From Gleimia hominis (GTDB taxonomy: Bacteria; Actinomycetota; Actinomycetes; Actinomycetales; Actinomycetaceae), in the NCBI RefSeq assembly GCF_002871945.2, contig NZ_CP126963.1:1922001-1986000 (forward strand): a DNA stretch of 64,000 bases, written 5' to 3'. The translations under genes and the position numbers were made by a program. The notes below the pieces were generated by a model, which had not been told where the DNA came from, did not search any database, and was given only the letters and a program-made list of their open reading frames with translations. This document shows, in pieces, positions 1 through 8,114 of this stretch; position 1 is the stretch's first letter, and each line of letters begins with the position of its first letter.

Positions 1-1207
1 AGGTGGTGAACACCCAGGTGATCGTCTCTTTGTCTGTGTCGTTCATGGACTGGGCAACCTGTTGTGCCAGCGGATCGGTGGGAATGTCTCTGTCGGTGAA
101 GTCTTTGTACGGGGCGATGAACCCCAGGTCTTCCACCACGTGCTTTTTACCTTCGTCGGTGGTGAACAGCCATTCAATGAAGTCTTGGGTGGCTTTCTGA
201 TCAGCCTTGGAGGCTTTAGCGTTAATCGCGGTAAAGGATTCCGTGCCGATCGCTAGACCTTGCTTTTCTTCACCTTCGTGCCCGGTGTAGATAGGCATGA
301 ACTTAATCTTGTCTTCTTTAACTACGTTGCCAGATACGTCTTTGATTTGGCTCCAAGCCCAGTTACCGTTTTGAACCATCGCGGCCTTACCTTGCGCAAA
401 TTCTGACATGGAGTCGGTAACAGTTTTGTTGGGCGTCAACGCGGGCTCGACCGTGGAGTCCTTCAGGTACAGGTCAAAAATGTTCTTGTATTCGTCGTTG
501 TACTTGAACTTTGCATTGTCTGTGTCCGTAATGTTTTCGTCTTTGTATTCGTAGAACATCGGGATGTTTGACAGGTGGGTCTGCCAGCGCCAATCTTCAC
601 CGGTCGCTAGGGATGTAGATGCGAACGCGCCGTCGATTCCCAGATCCGCTTTCTTTGCCTGCATGTCGTCCGCAACTTCTTTGAGTTTTTGGAAGTTATT
701 GATCTCTTCCATGTTCTTGGCTTTAGCGCCATCCATTGCGAAGTACTTGTCGAAGATGTCTTGGTTGTAGATCAGACCGTATCCTTCTACTGCGAGCGGA
801 AGGCCGTATACTTTTCCGTCTTCACCCTTGAGGGCGAGGTTGTCGTCTTTAATGCTCTTGGCCCACTTCGTGTCCGTTAGGTCGGCTGCGTATTTTTGCC
901 AGGTTTTCAACCCCATTGGCCCGTTGATGCCGAACATGGTGGGGGCGTCTTTTTTGGAGATTTCAGACTTGAGGGTCTGCTCGTTGGTGTTGGAAGCGGC
1001 GGTTACGATCTTAACTGGGACACCGGTTTTTTGAGTGTATTCTTTAGCGATCTTTTGGAACGCGGCGTCTTGTTCTGGTTTGCCGTTCAGGTAGTAGACG
1101 GATCCTTTGCCGTCGTCAGCTGAATCGGACGAGCATGCGGCCAAGCCGGTTAAGGCGAATGCGCCAGCCACGAGTGCAGCACAGACCTTCCGGGTTCTGG
1201 TACTCAT
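1..1207 (-). CDS. Sugar ABC transporter substrate-binding lipoprotein (C-terminus beyond window)
   Basis: Binds an oligosaccharide or sugar outside the membrane and hands it to an ABC importer (family 1 extracellular solute-binding proteins, MalE/MsmE-like). Translation from the ATG at 1205-1207 gives a basic start (MSTRTRKV), a hydrophobic segment and the lipobox LTGLAAC, so Cys at about residue 24 should be lipidated. The mature part has the family pattern, including the segments GPMGLKTW, YGLPLAVEGYGLIYN and FAQGKAAMVQNGNWAW. A strong ribosome site (AAAGGAGG) sits just upstream of the ATG. The frame is still open at base 1, so about 400 residues are seen and the last few are missing. The permease genes would be expected to the left. 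A LacI-type operator lies upstream, which fits sugar-controlled expression. The substrate cannot be told. Confidence 0.9.
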   Translation of the reverse strand, partial: MSTRTRKVCAALVAGAFALTGLAACSSDSADDGKGSVYYLNGKPEQDAAFQKIAKEYTQKTGVPVKIVTAASNTNEQTLKSEISKKDAPTMFGINGPMGLKTWQKYAADLTDTKWAKSIKDDNLALKGEDGKVYGLPLAVEGYGLIYNQDIFDKYFAMDGAKAKNMEEINNFQKLKEVADDMQAKKADLGIDGAFASTSLATGEDWRWQTHLSNIPMFYEYKDENITDTDNAKFKYNDEYKNIFDLYLKDSTVEPALTPNKTVTDSMSEFAQGKAAMVQNGNWAWSQIKDVSGNVVKEDKIKFMPIYTGHEGEEKQGLAIGTESFTAINAKASKADQKATQDFIEWLFTTDEGKKHVVEDLGFIAPYKDFTDRDIPTDPLAQQVAQSMNDTDKETITWVFTT

Positions 1208-1228
1208 GAGGTTCCTCCTTTGGAACGC

Positions 1229-1246
1229 GGATCCGTCTTCGGATCC
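1229..1246 (-). promoter_or_regulatory. Hairpin in the 5' leader of the sugar-binding protein gene
   Basis: Perfect 7-bp arms (GGATCCG and CGGATCC) around a 4-base loop, between the operator and the ribosome site of the binding-protein gene. It could stabilise the mRNA or modulate translation; the role is inferred only from position. Confidence 0.35.
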
Positions 1247-1266
1247 CGTAGGTTGTCAAACTTGAT

Positions 1267-1280
1267 CGGAAACGTTTCCG
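1267..1280. promoter_or_regulatory. LacI-family operator
   Basis: A perfect 14-bp palindrome CGGAAACGTTTCCG with the central CG typical of LacI/GalR-family sites (consensus AACGTT core). It lies about 60 bp upstream of the binding-protein start. A second, imperfect core (GTTAACGTTTAC) is at 1397-1408. The regulator gene is not in the window. Confidence 0.65.
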
Positions 1281-1368
1281 GTCGTTGGTTCAATCATGCC
1301 ACGTAAACGCCTTTCACGCTAGGTGAACTGACCCACAGTGAGTTTTCAACGACCGAACCAGGTATTTG

Positions 1369-1393
1369 GTAGCAGAACCGAAAGCCCTGCTAC
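1369..1393 (-). terminator. Possible terminator hairpin downstream of pgm
   Basis: Arms GTAGCAG and CTGCTAC (7 bp) with an 11-base loop, about 75 bases beyond the pgm stop. There is no T tract, so this is a weak call. Confidence 0.3.
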
Positions 1394-1467
1394 GCAGTTA
1401 ACGTTTACGATTTCGGTTCATGTTTATTCACAGTGCAAAGCGTGTTACCTTAAACTGCCTAAGAAAC

Positions 1468-3147
1468 TTAACTCTGCAACGCGTTTCCGACAACGTCCTT
1501 AGCTTCGGCCAGTACCTCATCTAAATGGTCATCGCCCTTGAAAGATTCCGCGTAGATTTTATACACGTCTTCTGTGCCGGAGGGGCGGGCAGCGAACCAC
1601 GCGCTCTCAGTGGTCACCTTCAACCCCCCGATTGGGGCGTCATTACCCGGGGCATTCACCAGGCGCGCGGTGATGGGCTCACCCGCAAGTTCGGTTGCGG
1701 ACACGTCATCGGGCGAAAGGGCAGCGAGCTTAGCTTTTTGCTCCCGATCAGCCGGTGCGTCCACCCGCTTGTACGCCGAATCACCAAACCGCTCCACCTG
1801 CTCCTCATGCAACTGTGACGGAGTCTTACCAGTTACCGCAAGAATTTCAGAGGCGAGCAGGCACATAATAATGCCGTCCTTATCCGTCGACCACACCGTA
1901 CCGTCATTGCGTAAGAACGAGGCCCCAGCGGACTCCTCACCACCAAAACCAACCTCACCAGACAATAGGCCAGGCACGAAGTACTTAAAGCCCACCGGCA
2001 CCTCAATCAACTTGCGGCCCAAATGGTCTGCAACCCTGTCAATCAACGCGGACGACACCAAGGTCTTCCCAACCGCGCAATCCGCAGCCCAATCTGGTCG
2101 ATGCGTGTACAAGTATTCAATCGCTACGGCTAAGAAATGGTTCGGGTTCATCAACCCATCTGCAGTGACAATCCCGTGGCGGTCCGAATCCGCGTCGTTA
2201 CCCGTAGCAATGTCGTACGGCGTGCGACCATCCTCGTTCGGAGTCATGGCCTCCAGCAGGGACGCCATCGCGTACGGGGAGGAACAATCCATCCGGATCT
2301 TCTCATCCCAATCCAACGTCATAAATCCAAACGCCGGATCCACCTGCGGGTTCACCACCGTCAAGTCCAGGCCGTAGCGTTCCCCAATCTGCCCCCAGTA
2401 ATCCACTGAAGCACCGCCCAGCGGGTCCGCACCTATGCGCACGCCCGCACGGCGGATCGCCTCGAAATCAATAATGTTCTCAAGATCTTTGGCGTAGGTA
2501 CTCAAATAGTCGTAACGCTGAATCTCAGATTGCTGCAGTAACTGTGAACCGCCGTAGCGTTTAACTCTTGACCAACCGTCTTTTAGGATCTCATTCGCCC
2601 GGTTTGCGATCCAACTGGTTGCGTCCGTCCCCGCTGGCCCACCGTGAGGCGGGTTGTACTTGAACCCACCGTCGCGCGGCGGGTTGTGCGACGGCGTAAC
2701 CACAATCCCATCCGCCAAGCCACTGCCAGTGGTGCGCACCCCACTGCGGGAACCCGCGCCGTTCGCCACCAAAATTGCGTGCGACAACGCGGGAGTGGGG
2801 GTGTATGCGGAACGGGCGCAGATCCGGGTTTCTACCCCAGCTGCAACCAGGACTTCCAGGGCGGTGCGCCACGCGGGTTCCGAAAGTGCGTGCGTGTCAC
2901 GCGCCAAGAAAAGGGGGCCGCCAATACCCTCCTTTGCGCGGTATTCCACGATCGCGGCTGTGGTGGCGACGATGTGGGCTTCGTTGAACGCGCCGTCGAG
3001 CGCACTCCCGCGGTGTCCGGACGTGCCAAACACAACTTGCTGATCTGGGTTGTTTGGGTCTGGTTCTACATCGTAGTAGGCCGATAGTAGTTCATCGACG
3101 TTGATAAGATCCTTCTTTTCGGCAGGCTTGCCAGCTCTTTCAAACAT
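1468..3147 (-). CDS. pgm: Phosphoglucomutase (alpha-D-glucose phosphate-specific)
   Basis: Interconverts glucose 1-phosphate and glucose 6-phosphate in the cytoplasm, linking glycogen breakdown (glgP at 47 kb) to glycolysis. The 559-aa product is slightly longer than E. coli Pgm (546). Landmarks of the alpha-D-phosphohexomutase family are visible: GTSGHRG at 41-47, the phosphoserine loop TPSHNPP at 151-157 with Ser153 as phosphate carrier, the magnesium loop GNDADSDRHG at 316-325 with Asp318, 320 and 322, the sugar-binding GEESAG at 403-408, and a C-terminal RPSGTE phosphate-binding motif. A short Gly/Ser-rich insertion sits before the phosphoserine loop (about 128-145). The ATG start gives a normal N-terminus. 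Single gene, with its own upstream region shared with nothing else on this strand. Confidence 0.97.
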   Translation of the reverse strand: MFERAGKPAEKKDLINVDELLSAYYDVEPDPNNPDQQVVFGTSGHRGSALDGAFNEAHIVATTAAIVEYRAKEGIGGPLFLARDTHALSEPAWRTALEVLVAAGVETRICARSAYTPTPALSHAILVANGAGSRSGVRTTGSGLADGIVVTPSHNPPRDGGFKYNPPHGGPAGTDATSWIANRANEILKDGWSRVKRYGGSQLLQQSEIQRYDYLSTYAKDLENIIDFEAIRRAGVRIGADPLGGASVDYWGQIGERYGLDLTVVNPQVDPAFGFMTLDWDEKIRMDCSSPYAMASLLEAMTPNEDGRTPYDIATGNDADSDRHGIVTADGLMNPNHFLAVAIEYLYTHRPDWAADCAVGKTLVSSALIDRVADHLGRKLIEVPVGFKYFVPGLLSGEVGFGGEESAGASFLRNDGTVWSTDKDGIIMCLLASEILAVTGKTPSQLHEEQVERFGDSAYKRVDAPADREQKAKLAALSPDDVSATELAGEPITARLVNAPGNDAPIGGLKVTTESAWFAARPSGTEDVYKIYAESFKGDDHLDEVLAEAKDVVGNALQS

Positions 3148-3218
3148 ACTTCTAGTGTGGCAGTAACCACCGGAAAAGTCACAGGCATGTCACGGAGTGG
3201 GAGAGTATTTCTCAGTGA

Positions 3219-4175
3219 CTATTTCGATTGCGGTGTGCGCATAAGGTTACGCATTCCCGCCACGTCCCCTTCTTTTATTTTCTTGAGGTTGTGGGCCACT
3301 ACGTCAACGAGCCCATCTGGCCGTCCGCCAGCACAGTGGGGGCTGATAATGAGGTTCGGGGTGTCCCACAGGGGTGAGGATTCCGGTAGTGGTTCGGTTT
3401 GCGCCACGTCAATGCCCGCGCCCGACAAGTGACCGTTCTTTAACGCATTCGCGAGGGCGGATTCGTCTACGGTGGATCCGCGGCCCACGTTCACAACCAC
3501 TGCCCGGTCGGGGAGCGCGTCAATCACCTGCTGGTTAAGCGCATTCTCAGTGTTTTCCGCGCGGGGCAGCACCATAACAAGAATGTCCGTGTCAGCCAGG
3601 ACCTCAAGAATATTATCGACCGCGTAGGTTTGGAACCCGGAGCGGGTACCTGCGGACTGGGCAATCCCAACCACTTTGGAACCGAATGCGGCGAAACGCT
3701 TACCAATGGCCTGTCCGATAGCGCCAAAACCCCACACGACCACTTTGGAATCGACCACGGTGTGGACCCACTGGTCAGAGTGCAGGTCGCGTTCCTGCCC
3801 CATGGCTGTGTCCCACGTGTGATTCTGTTTATCGCGCATCAGTTTCGGTACGCGCCGCACCAACGCCAAGGTGAGCGCGAGTGCGTGTTCGGACACCGTG
3901 CGGTCGTGGAAGTGCGCGCCGTTACACACCACCGCGTCTGTACGCAAGTTAGAGGACATGAGGCCGTCAGGGCCAGCCGCCATCGACTGCCAGTAACGCA
4001 CGTTCGGTAGTTGCTCTACAAACGGGTGCACCGCCGGGGTCATCCCCCAAACCACCGCCGCTTCGGCATCCTGGTGTTCAGCTGGAACCTCCTGATTCTC
4101 ACTTAGAAACACCGGTTCCACTTCACCCGGCAAGTTCCAATCCAGTTTCGGTTCCGGTGGCAGAATAATCTTCAT
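3219..4175 (-). CDS. D-isomer-specific 2-hydroxyacid dehydrogenase
   Basis: NAD(P)-dependent oxidoreductase that interconverts a 2-keto acid and a D-2-hydroxy acid. The 318-aa length fits the short family members (GhrA/phosphoglycerate dehydrogenase-like). Visible are the Rossmann loop WGFGAIGQAIG, then LPRAENTENALN, NVGRGSTVDE with the catalytic Arg region, the catalytic Glu in TEPLPE and the catalytic His in SPHCAGG. The substrate cannot be assigned; glyoxylate/hydroxypyruvate reductase is one option. It is transcribed away from the DUF5926 gene, with a 135-bp divergent intergenic region. Confidence 0.88.
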   Translation of the reverse strand: MKIILPPEPKLDWNLPGEVEPVFLSENQEVPAEHQDAEAAVVWGMTPAVHPFVEQLPNVRYWQSMAAGPDGLMSSNLRTDAVVCNGAHFHDRTVSEHALALTLALVRRVPKLMRDKQNHTWDTAMGQERDLHSDQWVHTVVDSKVVVWGFGAIGQAIGKRFAAFGSKVVGIAQSAGTRSGFQTYAVDNILEVLADTDILVMVLPRAENTENALNQQVIDALPDRAVVVNVGRGSTVDESALANALKNGHLSGAGIDVAQTEPLPESSPLWDTPNLIISPHCAGGRPDGLVDVVAHNLKKIKEGDVAGMRNLMRTPQSK

Positions 4176-4310
4176 TGAAAGCTCCCTTCGTTCCCTTCAA
4201 GACTACAGGTCGGGTGGGGTGGGTGCGCTGGTGGAAGTGACTTTGCGTAAAGGCAAGTTTTTGACGCTACAATTGAGTCGTTTAACAGACTTATCGTTTT
4301 AAGGATTCTG

Positions 4311-5195
4311 ATGGGTAAGAAGAGTCGTCGTAAGAAGGTTGTGGGCACGCCGAAGCAGTTCCGCCCCCCGATTCCGCATGTGGCCCGGCCGTTTGAAGGT
4401 TTGGATTATGAGGGTGCGCTGGTGTCTATGCGCGAGTTACTGCCTGCCGCTACCTTGCCCGCTAAGACCACTGAGGAATACGGTGCGCGCGAGGTGTTGT
4501 TCGTGACGATCCTGCCGAACCAGGCTCAGGCGAGTGTGCGTGGTGACGGTAAAGTGTTGGTGGCGTTGCAGACCCGGTCGCATTCGGGGGATGTGGCGCA
4601 CGACCTGGGGGTTGCTCTGCAAGAGGCGTTGAAGCGGGCGGAGGCGTTCGACAAAGGTGAGGGGCAGCCGGGTGTGGTGAACGTGGATGTGCGTGACGCC
4701 GCCCCTCGGATCGGTGACATGATCTCCTCCGCTGGCGACCTTTCTATTGAGGATTCCCTTTCTTTCTGGTTCACGTCCGAACAGTTGGAAGATGAGCAGA
4801 CTCAGTCGGCGATTGCACAGTCGTCTAAGGAACTGGTGCCTACTAAACCTGTGCCGGGTCCGTCACTTGCGTTCTGGCAGACGATGCCGAAACTGTTTGT
4901 GCGGTGGGTGCGTACGGAAGATGAGACGAAACTTTTCTCCGCTCTTGCGCGCCTAGCGGACAGGGACGAGTTGACGCTTGGGTCTGGTTCCCGGTTTATT
5001 GGTGCTTTCCGCGCGCTTGGGATTTCCATTCCGGTGTTCGAGTTCCCCGAGCAGGTGCCGGCCGCTGAGCTAGAGGAGCCGATGGCTGAACTGGAGAAAG
5101 CGCTTGCGGAGGCGCTTGCGGATTCCACGCCGCTCACTGATGCGCAGCGGAGTGTGCGTGCCGGTTTGGTGTCGCGCCAAGTGTCTGTTCGTTAA
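4311..5195 (+). CDS. DUF5926 family protein
   Basis: Function unknown. The very basic N-terminus MGKKSRRKK followed by a PRPFEGL-like motif (here ARPFEGLDYEG) and the MRELLPAAT segment match, from memory, the actinobacterial DUF5926 family, which is found across the phylum as a single copy. No membrane segment or signal peptide is visible. The acidic C-terminal part is rich in Glu and Ala and probably helical. The ATG follows an AAGGATT-type ribosome site. The gene is followed 25 bases later by a glycosyltransferase, probably in the same transcript. Confidence 0.75.
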   Translation: MGKKSRRKKVVGTPKQFRPPIPHVARPFEGLDYEGALVSMRELLPAATLPAKTTEEYGAREVLFVTILPNQAQASVRGDGKVLVALQTRSHSGDVAHDLGVALQEALKRAEAFDKGEGQPGVVNVDVRDAAPRIGDMISSAGDLSIEDSLSFWFTSEQLEDEQTQSAIAQSSKELVPTKPVPGPSLAFWQTMPKLFVRWVRTEDETKLFSALARLADRDELTLGSGSRFIGAFRALGISIPVFEFPEQVPAAELEEPMAELEKALAEALADSTPLTDAQRSVRAGLVSRQVSVR

Positions 5196-5225
5196 CCCGC
5201 GTTTAGTGTTTAGGAGGGGTTGGTT

Positions 5226-6020
5226 GTGACTGCGGGTAAGCGTGAGAAGCAGAAGGTGGCGGTGGTGATTCCCGCGCACGATGAGGCGCGCACTATCGCC
5301 ACTACCGTGAGGTCTTGCCGGGCCCTCCCCGGAGTTGATCTGCTGATCGTGGTGGATGACGGGTCGGGGGATAACACGGGGGATTACGCGCGGTCCAGTG
5401 GGGCTGTGGTGGTGCGTCATTCGATTCCTCGGGGAAAAGCGTCTGCGCTTGAAACTGGGGTGAAGGTGGCGGCGATGCGGGATTTACCTGAGGGTAAGCC
5501 CCGCCACCTGCTTTTTTTGGACGCGGATTTAGGGGAGAGCGCGGTTGAGGCGACGTCGCTGATTGAGAACGTTCAGTTAGGGGTTGCGGACTGTGCGGTG
5601 GCTACGCTTCCGCCGCAGAAAGGTGCTGGTGGGCACGGGTTTGTGGTGAATTTTGCGCGCCGCGCAATTGAGCGGGCAACGGGGTGGCGGCAGCAGGCCC
5701 CGCTTTCGGGGCAGCGTTGTTTAACGCGTGAGGCTGTGAATGCGGCCATGCCGTTCGCTACCGGCTGGGGTGTGGAAGTTGGAATGACGATTGACCTGCT
5801 GGTGCAAGGGTTCACGTTCCAGGAGGTGCCGTGTAACTTCTCGCACCGCCCCACTGGGAATGACCTTGCTGGCTACCTGCACCGGGGAAACCAGTATAAG
5901 GACGTTTGGGCTGCGGTGATGCGGCGGCGTTTAACAGGCCGTAAAGTACCGCGTAATGCGCGTCCAAAAACCGCTACCACAGCGGGCGCACCCTACCGGA
6001 TCGCATACGACAAAAAGTAG
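5226..6020 (+). CDS. Family 2 glycosyltransferase
   Basis: Predicted GT-A fold glycosyltransferase that would move a sugar from a nucleotide donor to an unknown acceptor. The N-terminus VVIPAHDEARTI, the VVDDGSGDNT segment and the donor/metal motif FLDADLGES are the usual GT2 landmarks. About 264 aa; no clear membrane helices, so probably cytoplasmic or peripheral. I chose the GTG at 5226 because AGGAGGGG ends 7 bases before it; a TTG two codons upstream overlaps that ribosome site. Glucosyl-3-phosphoglycerate synthase is a conceivable relative but the protein is short for it. Confidence 0.82.
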   Translation: MTAGKREKQKVAVVIPAHDEARTIATTVRSCRALPGVDLLIVVDDGSGDNTGDYARSSGAVVVRHSIPRGKASALETGVKVAAMRDLPEGKPRHLLFLDADLGESAVEATSLIENVQLGVADCAVATLPPQKGAGGHGFVVNFARRAIERATGWRQQAPLSGQRCLTREAVNAAMPFATGWGVEVGMTIDLLVQGFTFQEVPCNFSHRPTGNDLAGYLHRGNQYKDVWAAVMRRRLTGRKVPRNARPKTATTAGAPYRIAYDKK

Positions 6021-6072
6021 TACTGGGATACCTGCGAGTTAGCAGTAACCAAATAACAGCGGGGCGCCTGCG

Positions 6073-6093
6073 TGTTGCTGGTAGCCAGTAACA
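6073..6093. terminator. Hairpin in a convergent intergenic region
   Basis: Nine-bp stem with one G-T pair (TGTTGCTGG / CCAGTAACA) and a 3-base loop, between convergent genes. It could end transcription from both sides; no T tract. Confidence 0.35.
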
Positions 6094-6157
6094 CCGGGGT
6101 ACCCGTGGTAATGCCTCAAAATGTTAGAAGAGGCAGTGTGGTTAGTTGGAAGTCGGA

Positions 6158-6574
6158 TTAGACGATGGGTTTCAAGTGTGGGAACGCGGCATCTAGATCG
6201 TCAAAAAGTTGAAAAAATTCCGGTAGAGTCGCCTTAATCGCGATGTCTATCTGCTCGTCGTCTAAACCGTTTGTTATGTCCACACCAGACGCAGCTTGAG
6301 CGAGGTAGTGGCCCTCATGCAACTGGTCTATAGAAGTTTGCGACACCTTATCTGGCGTTGTCCACTGCGTGAGGAAGTCGGCGATCCGGGCAACATCCTC
6401 CTCATTCTTAATTTCAGTACGCCAGTACGCGCGCATAGCTAACGCATTACCTTCAACACTGAAGTAAATGACGCAGTTATCCCACGCCGCAATAGTGGTT
6501 TCTTTGTTCCGCACAGACTGGAAACCAAACCTACCTAACGAGGCTTCCACGCGATCTAAAGTAACAGCAGCCAT
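6158..6574 (-). CDS. YbjN domain protein
   Basis: About 138 aa related to the YbjN family (small cytoplasmic proteins of uncertain function with a type III secretion chaperone-like fold). The pattern VEASLGRFGFQ, a central strand region ending WRTEI and a C-terminal FFQLFDDLDAAFPHL helix resemble the two YbjN genes at 46-47 kb. The ATG at 6574 was chosen because a GAGAGGAAG ribosome site precedes it; the frame is open for nine more codons upstream. It stands alone, convergent with the glycosyltransferase. Confidence 0.7.
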   Translation of the reverse strand: MAAVTLDRVEASLGRFGFQSVRNKETTIAAWDNCVIYFSVEGNALAMRAYWRTEIKNEEDVARIADFLTQWTTPDKVSQTSIDQLHEGHYLAQAASGVDITNGLDDEQIDIAIKATLPEFFQLFDDLDAAFPHLKPIV

Positions 6575-6691
6575 TAACTTCCTCTCTAACTCGCTTAACA
6601 AGTATTACAAAGCCGCCCAATGCGAGCAAACAGTATCTAACTGGTAAGTAGGCGGAACACAGGTACTATTGCTGGAAGCTAATACCCCCGG

Positions 6692-7366
6692 TTATCTAGG
6701 GTTGTTAGGGATAAGATGCCCGTCTTTTAAGGCGTAATGCCTATCGGCCCTACTGTTTACAACCGGGTCGTGGCTTACCACTACTAAAGCTGACTTTGAG
6801 GCGCGCGCGTTTTCGAATAAGAGCATACAGAGTTCATCGCGCAACTCCGGGTCGAGGCTAGCGGTTGGTTCATCAGCTAAAATCACGGGTGGCCGGTTGA
6901 ATGTGGCACGTGCAAACGCTACACGCTGTGCTTCACCCCCAGACAGAGAATAAACAGGACGCCCCACAGGTACTTTGAGTTTAAATAAATATTCGCTCGC
7001 TCGTTCCAGCACAGATTTATCTTTCTTATTCATAAGAGTCGGCAGAGCAACGTTCTCTTCTGCTGTCAGCTCTTCGATGAGCTCCCCATTTTGAAAGACT
7101 ATGCCTATATTTTGGTTCCTAAAGGCCGCGCCTTTTGCGCGTGAAAGCTTACTCATATCTTGCCCAGCAACGATTACAACACCTGATGTTGGCCGGATTA
7201 ACCCCATAATGCATCCGAGCAAAGTTGTTTTTCCGCTACCTGATGAGCCTGAAATAGCTACAGACTCACCCGCGTGCACGCTTAATGAAACATCGTTTAG
7301 CACCAGGTTTTTCGAGAATTTCTGTTGAAGATTATGCGCTGAGATTATTGGATCTGAGTTAGCCAC
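6692..7366 (-). CDS. ABC transporter ATP-binding protein (MacB/LolD type)
   Basis: ATPase of 224 aa that should power the FtsX-like permease encoded just upstream on the same strand. Walker A GSSGSGKTTL, signature LSGGEAQRVAFARA, Walker B VILADEPTASLD and the H-loop SHD are all intact. The size and sequence fit the MacB/LolD/FtsE branch, whose members act on lipoproteins, peptides or the envelope instead of importing nutrients. In lactococcin 972 type loci an ATPase like this accompanies a small peptide and a large membrane protein, which is the layout here. The gene begins 58 bases after the permease stop. It has no lesion even though its partners do. Confidence 0.92.
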   Translation of the reverse strand: MANSDPIISAHNLQQKFSKNLVLNDVSLSVHAGESVAISGSSGSGKTTLLGCIMGLIRPTSGVVIVAGQDMSKLSRAKGAAFRNQNIGIVFQNGELIEELTAEENVALPTLMNKKDKSVLERASEYLFKLKVPVGRPVYSLSGGEAQRVAFARATFNRPPVILADEPTASLDPELRDELCMLLFENARASKSALVVVSHDPVVNSRADRHYALKDGHLIPNNPR

Positions 7367-7424
7367 TATGGCCTCCGATTATGGGTTATGTGAGTAATTA
7401 GTTTTGGGAGCGCGAGGTTGTGCG

Positions 7425-8108
7425 CTATGTCTTGGGAATATAAAAGGTTGAAAAACGTCTTTCGCTGCGGTGATGCTTGGACGATAGAGAAGTGAATAGG
7501 AAAAGCGTTATCACCATTAGCGTGCATACTGCTGTGATTACCGGATATATTCCCCCAACGGTGTTTAGACGATCGTCTTCTATGCACCGCGCGAAGCAGA
7601 TGCTAGCGCCACCGCCTACTAGCACGGTCAGTAGTCCCAGTAGGCATGTGCGGAGCCATATGGATTTACGCACTGTTGAGGTGCTTGCATACGCTTTCTG
7701 AATTGGCATGAGGCGAGCGTTGAAGTCCTCAATGTCTCTTGTGGCGGTGATGAGGATTGAGATCAATAGGATAACTGAGGAAACAATGGCGCACAGGTGG
7801 AGCCACCTGTGCTGGAATACGGTGTCGTTCGCACCCGCGATCCATTCTTCACCACCCACGTACACGTTGTATATAGGCCCCAGTGTGGCGCTAACTATTT
7901 TGGTGATCTCTGACTTGTCGACCCGATTACCGGATTGTTTCGAAACTATCCACGAAAATGATGCTGGGACGTCATCCTTTGTCTTTGCTGCTAGTCCAGC
8001 ATTCTTTATTGAGGAAATAGTGCGCACGGTGAGTGCCTGGTCATCTGGGAACATGACACCAAGTTTCGGAGGCAACGAAGCTACGGATGTGGTTTTTCCA
8101 GATTTCAA
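7425..8108 (-). CDS. C-terminal fragment of FtsX-like permease (split gene)
   Basis: Carries on in exactly the same reading frame after the TAG at 8112-8114. It holds the end of the large extracellular region (about residues 1-110) and three predicted membrane helices: near LHLCAIVSSVILLISILI, LRTCLLGLLTVLVGGGASI and VITAVCTLMVITLFLF. The only start available is a TTG with no ribosome site, so separate translation is doubtful. Joined to the upstream part it would make a protein of about 729 aa, normal for a FtsX-type permease with two membrane blocks. No other stop interrupts it, which argues for a recent lesion or a sequence error. Confidence 0.75.
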   Translation of the reverse strand: MKSGKTTSVASLPPKLGVMFPDDQALTVRTISSIKNAGLAAKTKDDVPASFSWIVSKQSGNRVDKSEITKIVSATLGPIYNVYVGGEEWIAGANDTVFQHRWLHLCAIVSSVILLISILITATRDIEDFNARLMPIQKAYASTSTVRKSIWLRTCLLGLLTVLVGGGASICFARCIEDDRLNTVGGIYPVITAVCTLMVITLFLFTSLSSKHHRSERRFSTFYIPKT

Positions 8109-8111
8109 ATG

Positions 8112-8114
8112 CTA
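8112..8114 (-). other. In-frame amber codon splitting the permease
   Basis: TAG reads between Lys and His of an otherwise continuous frame (...NSFKK stop HLKSGK...). A single change from CAG or AAG would explain it. Confidence 0.8.

Noticed and set aside
7425..8108. A separate gene starting at TTG 8108
   Set aside because: Same frame as the preceding fragment, no ribosome site, and it begins in the middle of an extracellular domain; better read as the rest of a split permease.
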